A DNA stretch of 64,000 bases. It comes from Ophiosphaerella korrae. Taxonomy: Eukaryota > Ascomycota > Dothideomycetes > Pleosporales > Phaeosphaeriaceae. Shown one piece after another: positions 39,697 through 49,496 of this stretch. A model generated the notes under the pieces. The model was not told the DNA's origin. It did not search any database and saw only the letters and a program-made list of their open reading frames with translations. The position numbers and the translations under genes were made by a program. The number at the start of each line of letters is the position of its first letter. The first letter of the stretch is position 1. The DNA lies in assembly GCA_028456385.1 (NCBI GenBank), contig JALNQF010000015.1:1-64000 (forward strand), read 5' to 3'.

Positions 39697-40647
39697 GATG
39701 TTTTTTTCAAGAATCGATACTTTGAGGTAATAGTAAAAGATGGCAAGGTTGATATTTAATGGCTAGAACTGAACATCTTGAAGCTTTATAGGCCTATCGG
39801 GAATATACTTGTCGTGGTACGTGAGTCAGTCACTAATCTGGAAAATACTCTTAGGAACACAGACGAGCCTCATTAGTGACTTGAAACTTGGGTAAGCCCT
39901 AAAATCTTCGAGTTGAATCATATGGGGCGAAAGGATGAATCGTGCAACCAGTCGACGGGAGGTACAAGTCTGCAGTCATGCTTCGTAACGAGCGTTTCTG
40001 GTTCCGGGTTGCTCGAAGCAATACCCAAATGTGGCTTTCCTACTACCTGTGGGGCCATAACACCTGCAAATGGGGAATGAGTGCTGATGAAATACTAGGG
40101 TCCCTGTCAGCAATGTCTGCAAGGAGGAAGTGCTGCACAACGCCCATGAATTATGGCCGGTAATAACTATGCGGGATTCGTCTCTTTGAATAGAAAGAAC
40201 CGTAGAGAGGCCGACGCTTGGTTTTCAGGCGGTCATCAATACGAAAGCTTGTCTTGACATAAGAAATTTGATGCGTCTCAGTAGTTGCGCCTCATTCCAC
40301 TAATGCAGTCGAGGCCCCCGAGGTCTCACTCCATTGGATCACGGGCCAAGCTACCTAGGCAGATAGTTCAGCTTTCAACCACCAGCAAGGACCTTTACGA
40401 TCGCAGAATCATTCAGCCTCTTCGTATTTATCTAAATCCTAACACAGTAATGGTGACATGCGCATCGAGGTTGGTTGCCTTGTGACGTCAGATGAGGCGC
40501 AGCATCAGATGGAACCAAATCAAGCAACTACGGCCAGTGTCTAGAGCAGGCCAAATCAGGCTCTTCTTTCAGTTCCAAAGATCCCATCTTCATATCCCAC
40601 CACCTACCTGTTGTTTCAGCACGCACAGCATACCACCTGTTTTCATC
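39697..40647. other. Intergenic region, nothing recognised
   Basis: About 950 bp between two divergently transcribed genes. It holds both promoters. The small open frames have no motifs. Confidence 0.45.
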
Positions 40648-41457
40648 ATGTCCGACGAGTGGTTTTCTTACAGGCTCGCCCCAGATGGCGATGTTGAAGA
40701 CGGTTGCCACCCTGAGGAAGCACAGGCGATGAAAAACTACTTGCGTCAGAAGATTACTGTGATCGAGGCCGCTGAGGCTATCACCCATCCCATTTTAACG
40801 GCAGACAACCCCAGCGAGGATTGCATGCGCCTTTGGGGTTTCCTCATGGATGCTCTCATAGAGTTACCATCAAACCATGTAGAACCATTACTAGCGCTCA
40901 TACAAGCTATCGAGAACCTTCCAGAGCCCGATTTCACAGCCATCGACGAGAGCAATCGACCATATGAGAAGCTCTGGAAAGGTCTTCCTGGATTCGGTCA
41001 TTTGTGGGCCGATATCTATCAATCCAGCAACTGGAAAGATGCCGCTAATGCAGCTGTTGGCGCTGAACGCGACTCACTTCGAGAAAAGCACATCAAAATA
41101 GCAGAGATTGAGGCACGGCTAGCCAATGCAGGTCTTGGCAGCATTCCGATTGATTGGGGATACGATGTTGTGACAAAGGCTCTCGAAAATAACGACGCAT
41201 TATTAGATTTTGAGGTTCCAGCTGCAGCACAATGGTTTGTCATCTGTGGCCAGCGATTTAAACAAGGGGCACAAAGTAACGAAAAGAGTTGGGCGTTGAG
41301 GCCGCGCAGTGTAAAATCGTCTGATGAGGAGCCGTCTGACGGAACTATGAACCTGGATAGATGGAGTACGTGGGAGGGTCGATTAAAAGAGCTACAAAAG
41401 CAACCCGGTGCTGTTCATGATGCTGCAACAAAGGCGCTTGATGCCATGAGCAAGTAA
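40648..41457 (+). CDS. DUF3632 fungal protein
   Basis: This single-exon gene encodes 269 residues from the ATG at 40648 (MSDEW). The frame is open for 52 more codons to an ATG at 40492, but that part is Pro/Phe-rich leader-like sequence. Features of the fungal DUF3632 family are EEAQAMKNYLRQKITVIEAA, LWGFLMDALIELP, HVEPLLALIQAIENLP and LPGFGHLWADIY. It is predicted helical and cytosolic, without signal or membrane segment. The family has no established function and is often expanded in ascomycetes. No damage is seen. Confidence 0.83.
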   Translation: MSDEWFSYRLAPDGDVEDGCHPEEAQAMKNYLRQKITVIEAAEAITHPILTADNPSEDCMRLWGFLMDALIELPSNHVEPLLALIQAIENLPEPDFTAIDESNRPYEKLWKGLPGFGHLWADIYQSSNWKDAANAAVGAERDSLREKHIKIAEIEARLANAGLGSIPIDWGYDVVTKALENNDALLDFEVPAAAQWFVICGQRFKQGAQSNEKSWALRPRSVKSSDEEPSDGTMNLDRWSTWEGRLKELQKQPGAVHDAATKALDAMSK

Positions 41458-42000
41458 CTCAAGTCATCACGCTATATAGCTCATTGGTTGGTCAGTGCAA
41501 CGTAGAGCTCATGATTGGGATCCAGATCCAGACGAATGGCATGGAAACTGGCAAACACTTTTCCATTCTTCATATTAGAAGATTCAGAAATTGAATATTG
41601 CATGCTACTGTACCACACTCATAGTGGAATGTTCATTTATAGCAAAGATGTCAGTCAAACGATAAACATGTAGGCCGCCCATTTCTCCTTTTCAAAAATT
41701 GACTTTGATTTGGGCGTTTTAATAGAAACACAAATGCCGTCCGCTCGTGTATTGTGATAGCAAAATTCTATGTCATTAGCACGTGATCCCAACCCCCTGC
41801 CCTGACACCACGGTGCAAACTAGTCCATACTTGGCCCAGCGCCAAACTCCTCAATCAGACTGAGGCCTAACCGCGTCTCGATAGACCACGACACACTGGA
41901 CAGTGTCTGACTTTATCAATTTTCTTGCTTTATGCATCACCTCGCCCAGGTGAAGTTTCTTATTGACTAAAACTTTTTGCCCGGTCGTGTGATTACATTC
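41458..42000. promoter_or_regulatory. Upstream region of the split HET gene
   Basis: This is 543 bp without coding frames, ordinary in composition. It presumably carried the promoter of the HET-NACHT-ankyrin gene. Confidence 0.4.
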
Positions 42001-42231
42001 ATGCGTCTTTTGCAGTTGGCTGGCAATAGTGTTCTCAGTCTTACTGAGTATGCGGACAATGACTTACCGCGCTATGCAATTTTGTCACATACTTGGGGTC
42101 CCGAGGAAGTTACATTTCAAGACATACAAAGTGGCGTAGGTGAGAATAAAAGAGGGTACCGCAAACTTTCGTTCTGCGGTAAACGAGCTGCCCGCGATGG
42201 CTTACAGCATTTTTGGGTAGACACGTGCTGC
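42001..42231 (+). pseudogene. 5' fragment of a HET-domain NLR-like gene
   Basis: Seventy-seven codons from ATG (MRLLQLAGN) to WVDTCC form the first half of a heterokaryon incompatibility (HET) domain, with YAILSHTWG, EEVTFQDI, KRGYRKLSFCGKRAARDGLQHFWVDTCC. In HET-domain proteins the next residues are IDK-S-AELS. Here the frame instead runs into unrelated DNA and stops at 42,252. The expected continuation is found at 49,500, so the gene is interrupted by about 7.27 kb. The HET domain is a TIR-related cell-death-inducing module of fungal NLR-like proteins. Without its second half it cannot fold. Confidence 0.88.
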
Positions 42232-42252
42232 ACTATACAGACTCACCACTGA

Positions 42253-43490
42253 CGACAATGCCCTGCGAAAAGGGTGGCATATGCCGCCATTTTCGGCGGC
42301 AGAATATATGTAGCTTTTTCATTACAAACGTATTAATATTTCTATACTCACCACCTTTTCTCTCAGGCCCCTGCTGCCACTTAGCTGCATAAGTAGCTTA
42401 AGTCGTAGCTGAGCAACCCTGAGCCAACGCGAGCAAGCGTGATTAAACCTGATTCGTGCCTGAGCAGCATGAAGAGGGTCTAAAACTGGGTCCTAATGAG
42501 CTCGTAGGGATGTGAAGTGTTAAGGACTAGCTAGCCCTATTTTCGGCCTACTATCTTCTGTGGCTTTGCTCTTTGACCCCTGTGCTGGTAATATTCTCCT
42601 TTTGTCCACATATTAGAAGGGTCTAAAACTAGACCTGTACAGCCCTGAGCATGAATCACAGATCTACGCACAATAGGACCGGTAGGATCCGCCTGGAATT
42701 GGGGGTGTGGTAGATGAGGGTATATTTATGTAAAGATAGATTAGCATTGAACTACTCAGCCTGCTTAGATAGTAGCCCCCATCTATTGCACCTAAAGAGA
42801 AGCTCGAGCCCCTAGAGAGGCGTGGTATTACGGCATGCCACGCTTGTTGGTCGGCAAGATGGAGAATAGAACGTGGTATCTGTCAATGGGGTGCTAACAG
42901 TGGTGTCGCCCTACGTTCTCTCTTAAGCTAGATAACAAGTCTCACCTGCGCTGAGCTGTCGTGAGCGATGCGACTAAGGTTACGTCTGTAATTTTCGCGT
43001 CTTATAGTTCTACATCGTAGAACCCCGGTGGTCGGTTGGTTTGCGCGATAAAATGGTTGACAGCCTATTACGACCGCTTATGCTGGTCGTTCAACACGCT
43101 CTATTGAGCATGACAGTATGTTTGACACCTAAAATCACCTGATGCTGGGTGGTAGATTTCGTGAAGAGGGTGTGAAGCAAAGGGTATTTCTGCGTCGCTT
43201 ACTCACAACTGCTGTCAGACTGGTTGAACTGCTGGGGTAATAGGTGTAAGATATAGTGATCTAAAGTGTGCATGGATACATATGTGATGATGATTAGCTC
43301 AGGTCGTAGTCTGAGCCTGTGTACGAAAATTGCAGTAATTTAGTCACGTGATAATAACTGCCCGACTAAGAATAGAAGAACACGTGCTCGGCACTAATTA
43401 GTTGAACAACGCACGCGCCCGAGCGTTGCAAACTCGGAGTCCCCTTTACCTAAAAAATTGTTCGATTATTCCCCACAACAGCCTTCGACA
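42253..43490. other. Noncoding left part of the insertion
   Basis: 1.24 kb without gene-like frames. A ~21-bp direct repeat (TAGCT-A-GTCGTAG-CTGAGC) occurs at 42,394-42,414 and 43,295-43,316. Short GC-rich palindromic blocks such as GCCGCCATTTTCGGCGGC (42,282-42,299) lie near the left edge. This could be the non-coding end of a transposon. Confidence 0.45.
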
Positions 43491-44249
43491 ATGATCAGCA
43501 GGGCGTTCCCACATGTTGGGGTATTTAAAAACCCTAGGTTCCGGTCTATGATGAAAGAGCTCCATTTACGGCGCTATACTACAACTTCTATGCACTCTAA
43601 GTTTCCGGCCACTTTGATGCGCCTCAATGCTGGTCCTGTGTATAAAACCTTCCGTTGCGAGCGTCCGGTCCAGATAAAGGAACAAATTACCATTGCCGAA
43701 TCTGCACAATCACAAACAAATCACCAGAATGCCAAATCTTGGGCACATTGCCTAGGCATGTCGAACCCCTAATGCATATACATTTATTAATCCTAGACAC
43801 AGATTTGGAATGGGCAAGGCTTATGCCGAATACATTTCCGATGCAGGAGATCGTTCGGACGATGGGCGACTATTATGCTGATGATCAGGAACATGGCATT
43901 TCTGTTGAACGACCGTTCATTTTTACCATACCAAAAGGTAAGCCTGGTGCCCTCCAGGATAAAGCATACTAAGTTATGAGCAGGTACAACTCTTCCAGCA
44001 AGATTAGTACTCAGAAGAGAGGGCTTGTACGACTTTTCCATACAGCCTTCTGAGCCCATCTCCTCCACAGGTAACAACACGAGTCTATAAAAAGACCACA
44101 CACTGAATGCGTATCTAGTTCTAGAGAACATTTTGAAAGATTTCTATTCGAAGCATGCGATTAAGCAGGATTTGGATGAGTGGCTCAGAAACCATGAGTA
44201 TGCAGATGCAATTGCACCTGAAAACGAAAACAGTTGGATGGCTACATAG
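43491..44249 (+). CDS. Divergent Tse2-like ADP-ribosyltransferase-fold protein (copy C)
   Basis: The third and most divergent member of the trio. Exons 2-4 (43797-43937, 43984-44070, 44119-44249) are well supported. All introns are phase 1, and exon 3 is 87 bp, exactly as in the two other copies. Exon 1 starts at ATG 43491 and carries FPATLMRLNAGP, matching the FPVELFRVNNG of the family; its 3' end could not be fixed. Exon 2 holds LMPNTFP and FTIPKG, and exon 3 the LP--LVL-RE / FSIQPS block. Exon 2 is 42 bp longer than in the relatives. The N-terminus is basic (KNPRFRSMMKELHLRRYTT). In Pseudomonas, Tse2 is a toxic type VI effector; fungal members are uncharacterised as far as I know. Activity here is unproven. 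Confidence 0.55.
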
Positions 44250-44669
44250 TTTTTGGGCTTAGTTCACCACATACAAGTAGTAATGGGAATTTTATGTTCC
44301 CAGAAGATATTTCAAGATATCTTGAATCAGAATTGCTTTCAGAAAGCTCTACAATCAAGATTTAGTCTCACATCATTATTGTCCCGAGTTTCTAGTTATC
44401 ATTTTCTTCGAATTTGTGACAACTATGGAAGTTGCATAGCTTATCCTGCCAGCTCGGAAAATTCCCATCTTGATGCTCATTGTATTTAAGTGAGAGCTTG
44501 ATCTCATTCTAATCTGTATCAGCGCTATCATTGTGCACCACCGATACTCCTCACCGTGAGATACAAGTACACAAGCACAAAATTACTCAGCTTCATGGAT
44601 GATTTTCGACGCACTTCACCAACGCATGCGTAAGTTTAATGCCAACAGGGCGTTTCTCTTTCTTGCGTC
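44250..44669. other. Intergenic region inside the insertion
   Basis: 420 bp between copy C and the convergent Fig1-like gene. No gene is seen. Confidence 0.45.
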
Positions 44670-45625
44670 TTATTGTACTACCGGGAATGGTGGAGGTGGG
44701 GGAGGGGGAAGACCTGGGACACCCGAGGTAGCTGATCCGGCCGACTTATTCGTCCAATGTTGCGTGCTGAATATATTTAATGTAGCTACTGCAAACAACG
44801 CTGAAGATGCAAATGCAAGCCATTGTAGAACGTTCAGCGTCGTTCCAGCTGTGAACTCGATGCTAGACGCTTCTGCTCTCGTGATGTAAGCCAAAGCGTT
44901 CGTCGTTTGATGCACCGACATGGCTGACGCTAGTGAAAAGGCAATTGACGGCCACAAGGTAGCGAATAGCGCTTTTCCGAGAGTTTTTCTGCGACTGACT
45001 GCGGCTGAGTTGCTCTCGTTTATCTGTTTGAAGTCTCTGTTCAACAGGACAGCAAGGAATAGGCTGATAGTGAACAAAACCCCTGCTCCAGAGATCAGGG
45101 CAGGGATGACGTTTGATTGGATAGCAAGCGCATAAGATATCACGCTTGCTAGGTCTTTGGACTCGGGTGTAATGGACGTTGGAAGTGTGCCTTTTGTTTG
45201 TAGAATGGCTTCTGTTGTCTTCCCGGAGCTTACTTGGCAGGTGGTTTGGTTTGACATTTGTACACAAATCCCTGTTGAAGTATCAGTCAGTTCTACCCCA
45301 TGTACGAGAATAACTCTGTTACCATAATACCCTACACGTACATCCACAGCAGCTGAACTCCAACCCTGTACGCCTCGAATCCTTACTAAGAAGATGTTTG
45401 GAACTCCTGGAGACTGTGAAACACAACCAGTAAGCGCGAGTGCTGGATCGATGTTAGCGAAGCTCCTCGAGGTATGCAAAGGTTCACCATTACTGTAGAA
45501 CAGCAATGCACATATAGCAAGCGTGTAACTCAACAGACGATAATTGATATTTTCTGTAAGATCATCAAATGCCAGTTCTGAAGATCTAATATAGAAGACT
45601 CACGCATTCGCTGAGCGATGGCCAT
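44670..45625 (-). CDS. Fig1-like four-pass membrane protein
   Basis: Fig1 proteins are claudin-like plasma-membrane proteins; yeast Fig1 supports pheromone-induced calcium influx and membrane fusion in mating. Three exons, 45604-45625, 45323-45553 and 44670-45271, give 284 residues. Both introns are phase 1. Removing the 51-bp second intron, which is open in frame, restores the family hallmark GYYGICVQ followed by a second Cys (NQTTC). Four membrane helices are visible: one N-terminal (LLSYTLAICALLFY) and three after the ectodomain (VIPALISGAGVLFTISLFLA, ALFATLWPSIAFSLASAM, VLQWLAFASSALFAVATL). The C-terminus is poly-proline (PGLPPPPPPP). It sits inside the insertion that splits the NLR gene and looks intact. 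Confidence 0.75.
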
Positions 45626-46664
45626 CTTTACAGTCGTACACGGATATGAATCAGATAGAGTAAGTCGGCGAATGAAAGTTTGGTAGCAGATCGAAAGTGA
45701 AGGGAAGAAACGCTCACAAAGAAATTGTAATTGGGATATTTGTGCCAATTGAATTTGAATCTCGACGCTTGTTATTTGTATGAGTTCAATGAGCACATGA
45801 ATCCCTGTGCCACTACTGCAGTATTCCTTCAGACCAAGTAAGGCAGATTTCAAAAATTCACGCGCGCGCTTATGACAACTGCGATTGTAGTTCATGATTG
45901 TGTTCCTGGGCTACTTTCGACAGCCATCGGGAAACAAGGTCTTTGTTGTTGCCATTTTAAGACACTTTCCAAGCGCTAATACAAGGCTATGGCGCCTAGA
46001 TCTACTACTAGACGCTTATTGATTCTCATCATTAGTTTGAAATGATTGGGTCGAGATGCAACATTGGATATAACCATGTCTAGAGGAACCATAAAGTCTT
46101 GATGGAATGGCTGCCACAGAAAGCAGGAACTTCGGGCGAGATGTGCTTCTCAGAACCTTTCATCTTCCCTTCTAATCAAGCTTTGGTCCTGAAATCTGTC
46201 CTCGAAAGTCCGACGCTACGCCGCAGCATGGACCAAGATTGGGCTATGCATTTTGTGGTTACCGCTGCGCGACGTTAGCGTACGGCACAGTTTAGAAGCT
46301 CCGATCTCTATGTTGTAGCTTCTCAATCACCAATAAATTATCTACCAGAGTGGCTTTCTGCTGCAGACGCAAGGCAAAAGCGGCTAAAGGGTGATATGAA
46401 TGGTTGAAGGCAGACGGCCGGATTTACGTGTGCACAGCGCTTGGAACGATGTCCGTATCGGGCTGTAATTCGAACTTCAGGCGACCATACTCTCTGATAA
46501 CTTGAGTCTTGCATGATGTCTATAAAAGCCAACGATTTATCCTACCATCTCAGACTCAAAGCAGTCACAAATTCCTCAAAGCATTAACAGACCGTCAACC
46601 CAAGTCTCATCTTTTCTCTTCAATTCTACAATCTTCTCTGAATCTACAGAATCTTCCTGCAGCC
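45626..46664. promoter_or_regulatory. Divergent region between Fig1-like gene and Tse2-like copy A
   Basis: About 1 kb with both upstream regions. TATAAAAGCC at about 46,521-46,530 lies 135 bp before the copy A start and could be a TATA box. No gene is supported. Confidence 0.4.
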
Positions 46665-47393
46665 ATGGCTAAGTACATCCAAGCCTTGAAAGTTTTTCCT
46701 GTGGAGCTGTTTCGTGTGAATAATGGGCGCATGATCAGCCTTCGGCAATACACCGGCCAGAAATCCTTCGATATAAGAATTGAAAGTGGGATGGCAAAGG
46801 CAAAGTCAGTCAATCCTACGACTTATGAAGGCAAATGCCCCATTCCTTAAGTCGTTTATTCTGAGCTAATCGAGTACAGCTCCGAACGGCGCCTCGATGC
46901 GACCGAACACTCAATTCCAGCGCAAGCTCATAAGTGACTACAGGGGATCATAAGTCGTAGTCTATTCAATTCCAGCGGGTCAGAAGTTTGATACGAGATT
47001 TGCGGGCTAAATATCTGACCTCGAACAGGAACCCAACTGCCTGATGACCTTGTTCTGATTCACGAGCATAGCGACCATTACTCACTCCAGGCAGCTCGAG
47101 ACATGCCTCTTTCGGGTAATTTTTCTCCCCATTCTCGTATTAAACTATGCTAATCTACTGTAGAGCTGAATCAGAAGATCACCACCTTCTTGGAGACTCA
47201 TGGGAATGTGAGGTCGAAGGAAGGATGGCTTCAATCCTACCCCCAGGCTATGGCTCCAAGCAGTTCTGGCGATGCTCAGGTTTACGCAACTTCCAGTTCT
47301 ACAGCAGATAGCACTTCGTCTCCTTGGGTATGGGACGAAAGTCATAGAAAGTACAGACGCTGGGATGGACAGCAGTGGAAGTGGCAGGAATAG
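46665..47393 (+). pseudogene. Tse2-like ADP-ribosyltransferase-fold gene with in-frame stop (copy A)
   Basis: Four exons (46665-46830, 46880-46978, 47029-47115, 47164-47393), all phase-1 introns, colinear with copy B; exons 2 and 3 have identical lengths (99 and 87 bp) in both. Family motifs are FPVELFRVNNG, PNGASMRPNT, YSIPAGTQLPDDLVL and the HYSLQ block. Two oddities disturb it. The first intron has a GC donor (GCAAAT) instead of GT. Exon 2 has TAA at 46951-46953, where an open codon is needed (CAA to TAA is the RIP-type change). The C-terminal extension after the domain holds a Trp-rich motif (WVWDESHRKYRRWDGQQWKW) absent from copy B. As read, the product stops in mid-domain and should be inactive. 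Confidence 0.72.
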
Positions 47394-47834
47394 TGGCAAA
47401 TATGGGCCCAGGTACTAGGTCGAATCCTTCTACATCGGGACTGAGCGGATGGAATGTACTGTGCTACGATTTAGGCTTTCTTTGTTCACGTTAGTCTCTC
47501 CTTTCTAGTCTTTTCTGTCGTCGTTCGTTCCAGTGTTCTTTTAGTTAGTTTTACCATCTCGTACAGCTCTTTGGGGACCTCTCGCCAACAAGATCATAGC
47601 CACCCATTGCTTATTCTATCATACATGTAGGAGGAGTTCCAAAAACTATCAACATAGTCTACTAACACGAAATTAACATTTTTTCACAGTTCGTAAGTTG
47701 GCGTTGCAGTTGTAGGGTTTAACCACGCTAGACCAAAATGAGTAATTTTAGCGACATAGTTCTCCACTCTAAAAACCTTAAAAAACCCTCGTCCATGACA
47801 AACACTAACCGACTCATCTCTCTTTAAGGTTATC
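47394..47834. promoter_or_regulatory. Region between Tse2-like copies A and B
   Basis: 441 bp: 3' region of copy A and promoter of copy B. Nothing else is recognised. Confidence 0.4.
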
Positions 47835-48462
47835 ATGTCAAGATTCATCAAGTCTTTCCGAATCTTTCCTATTGAGCTATTTCGCGTTAACAATGGGCCC
47901 TACGTTCAACTTCGAGAGTGGACCGGCCAACGACCTTTGTATGATATCCACACCTACGATGGCTACGTTAAAGCAAAAACGATAGATCCCGCGACCTACG
48001 TTCGTAAGTTTCCTCTATTGAAATCGTGACTTTCATTCTAATTGAGCCTAAATAAAGCTCCTAATGGAGCCTCCATGCGACCTAATTCACAAAGGACAAT
48101 AGACTTGATCAGAAACAGGAGGGGTCTAGATGTAGTCGTCTACTCTGTCCCAGCCGGTAAGTTTTATATCAGAACTATCGAAATCTCAACTGCAATTGTT
48201 AAGTCCAAACAGGTACCAAACTGCCTGACGACCTTATCCTTGTGCACGAGTTCAAGCAACACTACTCACTACAGCCTGCCAGAGACATGCATATCTCAGG
48301 TAAGGGTTATAATCAGCAGGCTGGAAATTTAATTCGAACTAAGACGCTTCAGATCTAAATGAGAAACTCACTAAGTTCTTCAAGACTTATGGAAATGTCA
48401 AATCTAAAGAAGCCTGGCTTAATATCTATAACAGCGGCTCTACAGGATCGAGTAATTTCTAA
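47835..48462 (+). CDS. Tse2-like ADP-ribosyltransferase-fold protein (copy B, intact)
   Basis: Four exons (47835-48003, 48058-48156, 48213-48299, 48353-48462) with standard GT-AG phase-1 introns give 154 residues, a single small domain without signal peptide or membrane helix, so probably cytosolic. Motifs in order are FPIELFRVNNG, LREWTGQRP, PNGASMRPNS, VVVYSVPAGTKLPDDLILVHEF, HYSLQPARDM and an acidic/basic helix ending in KEAWL. These match the Tse2 ADP-ribosyltransferase-fold family as I know it. Tse2 of Pseudomonas aeruginosa is a type VI toxin; the enzyme activity and the fungal role remain open. It lies in tandem 442 bp after copy A and shares its exon plan. No immunity-like partner gene is recognised between or beside the copies. 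Confidence 0.75.
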
Positions 48463-49496
48463 CTTAATAAAACGAGATGGGTCTTCGCTCTGTGAGGAAG
48501 TTTTCTAGCTTCTGCTTAGCTATGCGCAATATGTCCCCTATTATGCTTTTATTCCTTAAATCATTCGCGTATAAACTCTTACCCTTAAATTTACTACCTG
48601 CTTGTATTGAAAGTAAACTAAGCTTGTCGTCCAAGTGTACCATTTTGCCTTACATGTATTCCGTTCATGTACGCAAACCATAGCAGAACCTTCTTTTGAA
48701 CTTCTTCCTCCCTGGCGTCACGCCCGTGCTTGCTTTCTGCAGTCTAGGTGCTTCTTACTAGCGCGTCGAGCATCGTCTAGCTGCTGTGTATCTTTGGGTT
48801 GCTCTTATTAAAAGGAGGCCGTACTCTAGGATACTTACGCGAATCTCCTGCTACTCATCTTAGATATTTTACTATTCTCTGAAATCTGTGTTATCAATAA
48901 CGAATAATTGAATCCGCCCTCTCGTAGGTAGCTCTGAATTTCTCGTACGCCTGGAATGCCCAGACAACGGCGAAAACTTAAAAGGTATTAATTGTAGTCT
49001 TAATAAGCTACCTATTACGAGGAGAAGAATGTTATCGTAAAACGCAATCCATATTTTTATATTAATTCTAATTTAGTACTACGCTCCTGGAGAGTTTAAA
49101 GAATAATAATAGTATCTTTAGCTATAACTTAAGACAGTTATCTATAGCTAGTTTAAAGGAGTAGCAAAGACAAGATATATAAAAGACTAGAATAAGAGGA
49201 ACATAGCGGTTCACGTCTATAGATAGGATAATGAAGTTTTTAGGCGTTAGAAATGCTATAGACTAGAATTTCTATTTTTCTAAATTCCTAGCTAAGCCCT
49301 TAGAGCGGGAATCGAAGGGGATCCTATTTCCAGGCCCTTAAGCGGCTATAGACCGCATAAGGTAGCGCGCTCACAGCTATTACATAGAATTTCTAACATT
49401 AAATATTACTATGTCTGCCAACTACTTAGTGCATGAATTTCTATGTCGCGTGATAGCGCTAATCACTCCCGTGTTGTCGCAAGTACAGGTTGAGTT
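48463..49496. other. Noncoding, partly AT-rich right part of the insertion
   Basis: 1.03 kb. From about 48,950 to 49,400 TA dinucleotides are dense, as in RIP-mutated DNA. Repeated TTTCTA/TAGAAAT blocks occur at about 49,240-49,270 and 49,385-49,440. No coding frame is supported. It ends in the right inverted repeat. Confidence 0.45.

Larger units (their letters stand above)
42232..49496. mobile_element. 7.27 kb insertion carrying Tse2-like and Fig1-like genes
   Basis: This segment separates two halves of one HET domain with no loss at the join: codon TGC at 42229-42231 and ATC at 49500. TGC also precedes ATC (49497-49499), so a 3-bp target duplication is possible. The two ends are imperfect inverted repeats: ACTCACC, ACT, then CGACAA at 42241-42257 match ACTCAACC, ACT, CGACAA on the opposite strand at about 49,474-49,494. 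No transposase was recognised inside. Contents are three Tse2-like genes, one Fig1-like gene and noncoding ends. It may be a non-autonomous or composite transposon, or several nested insertions. Confidence 0.6.
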
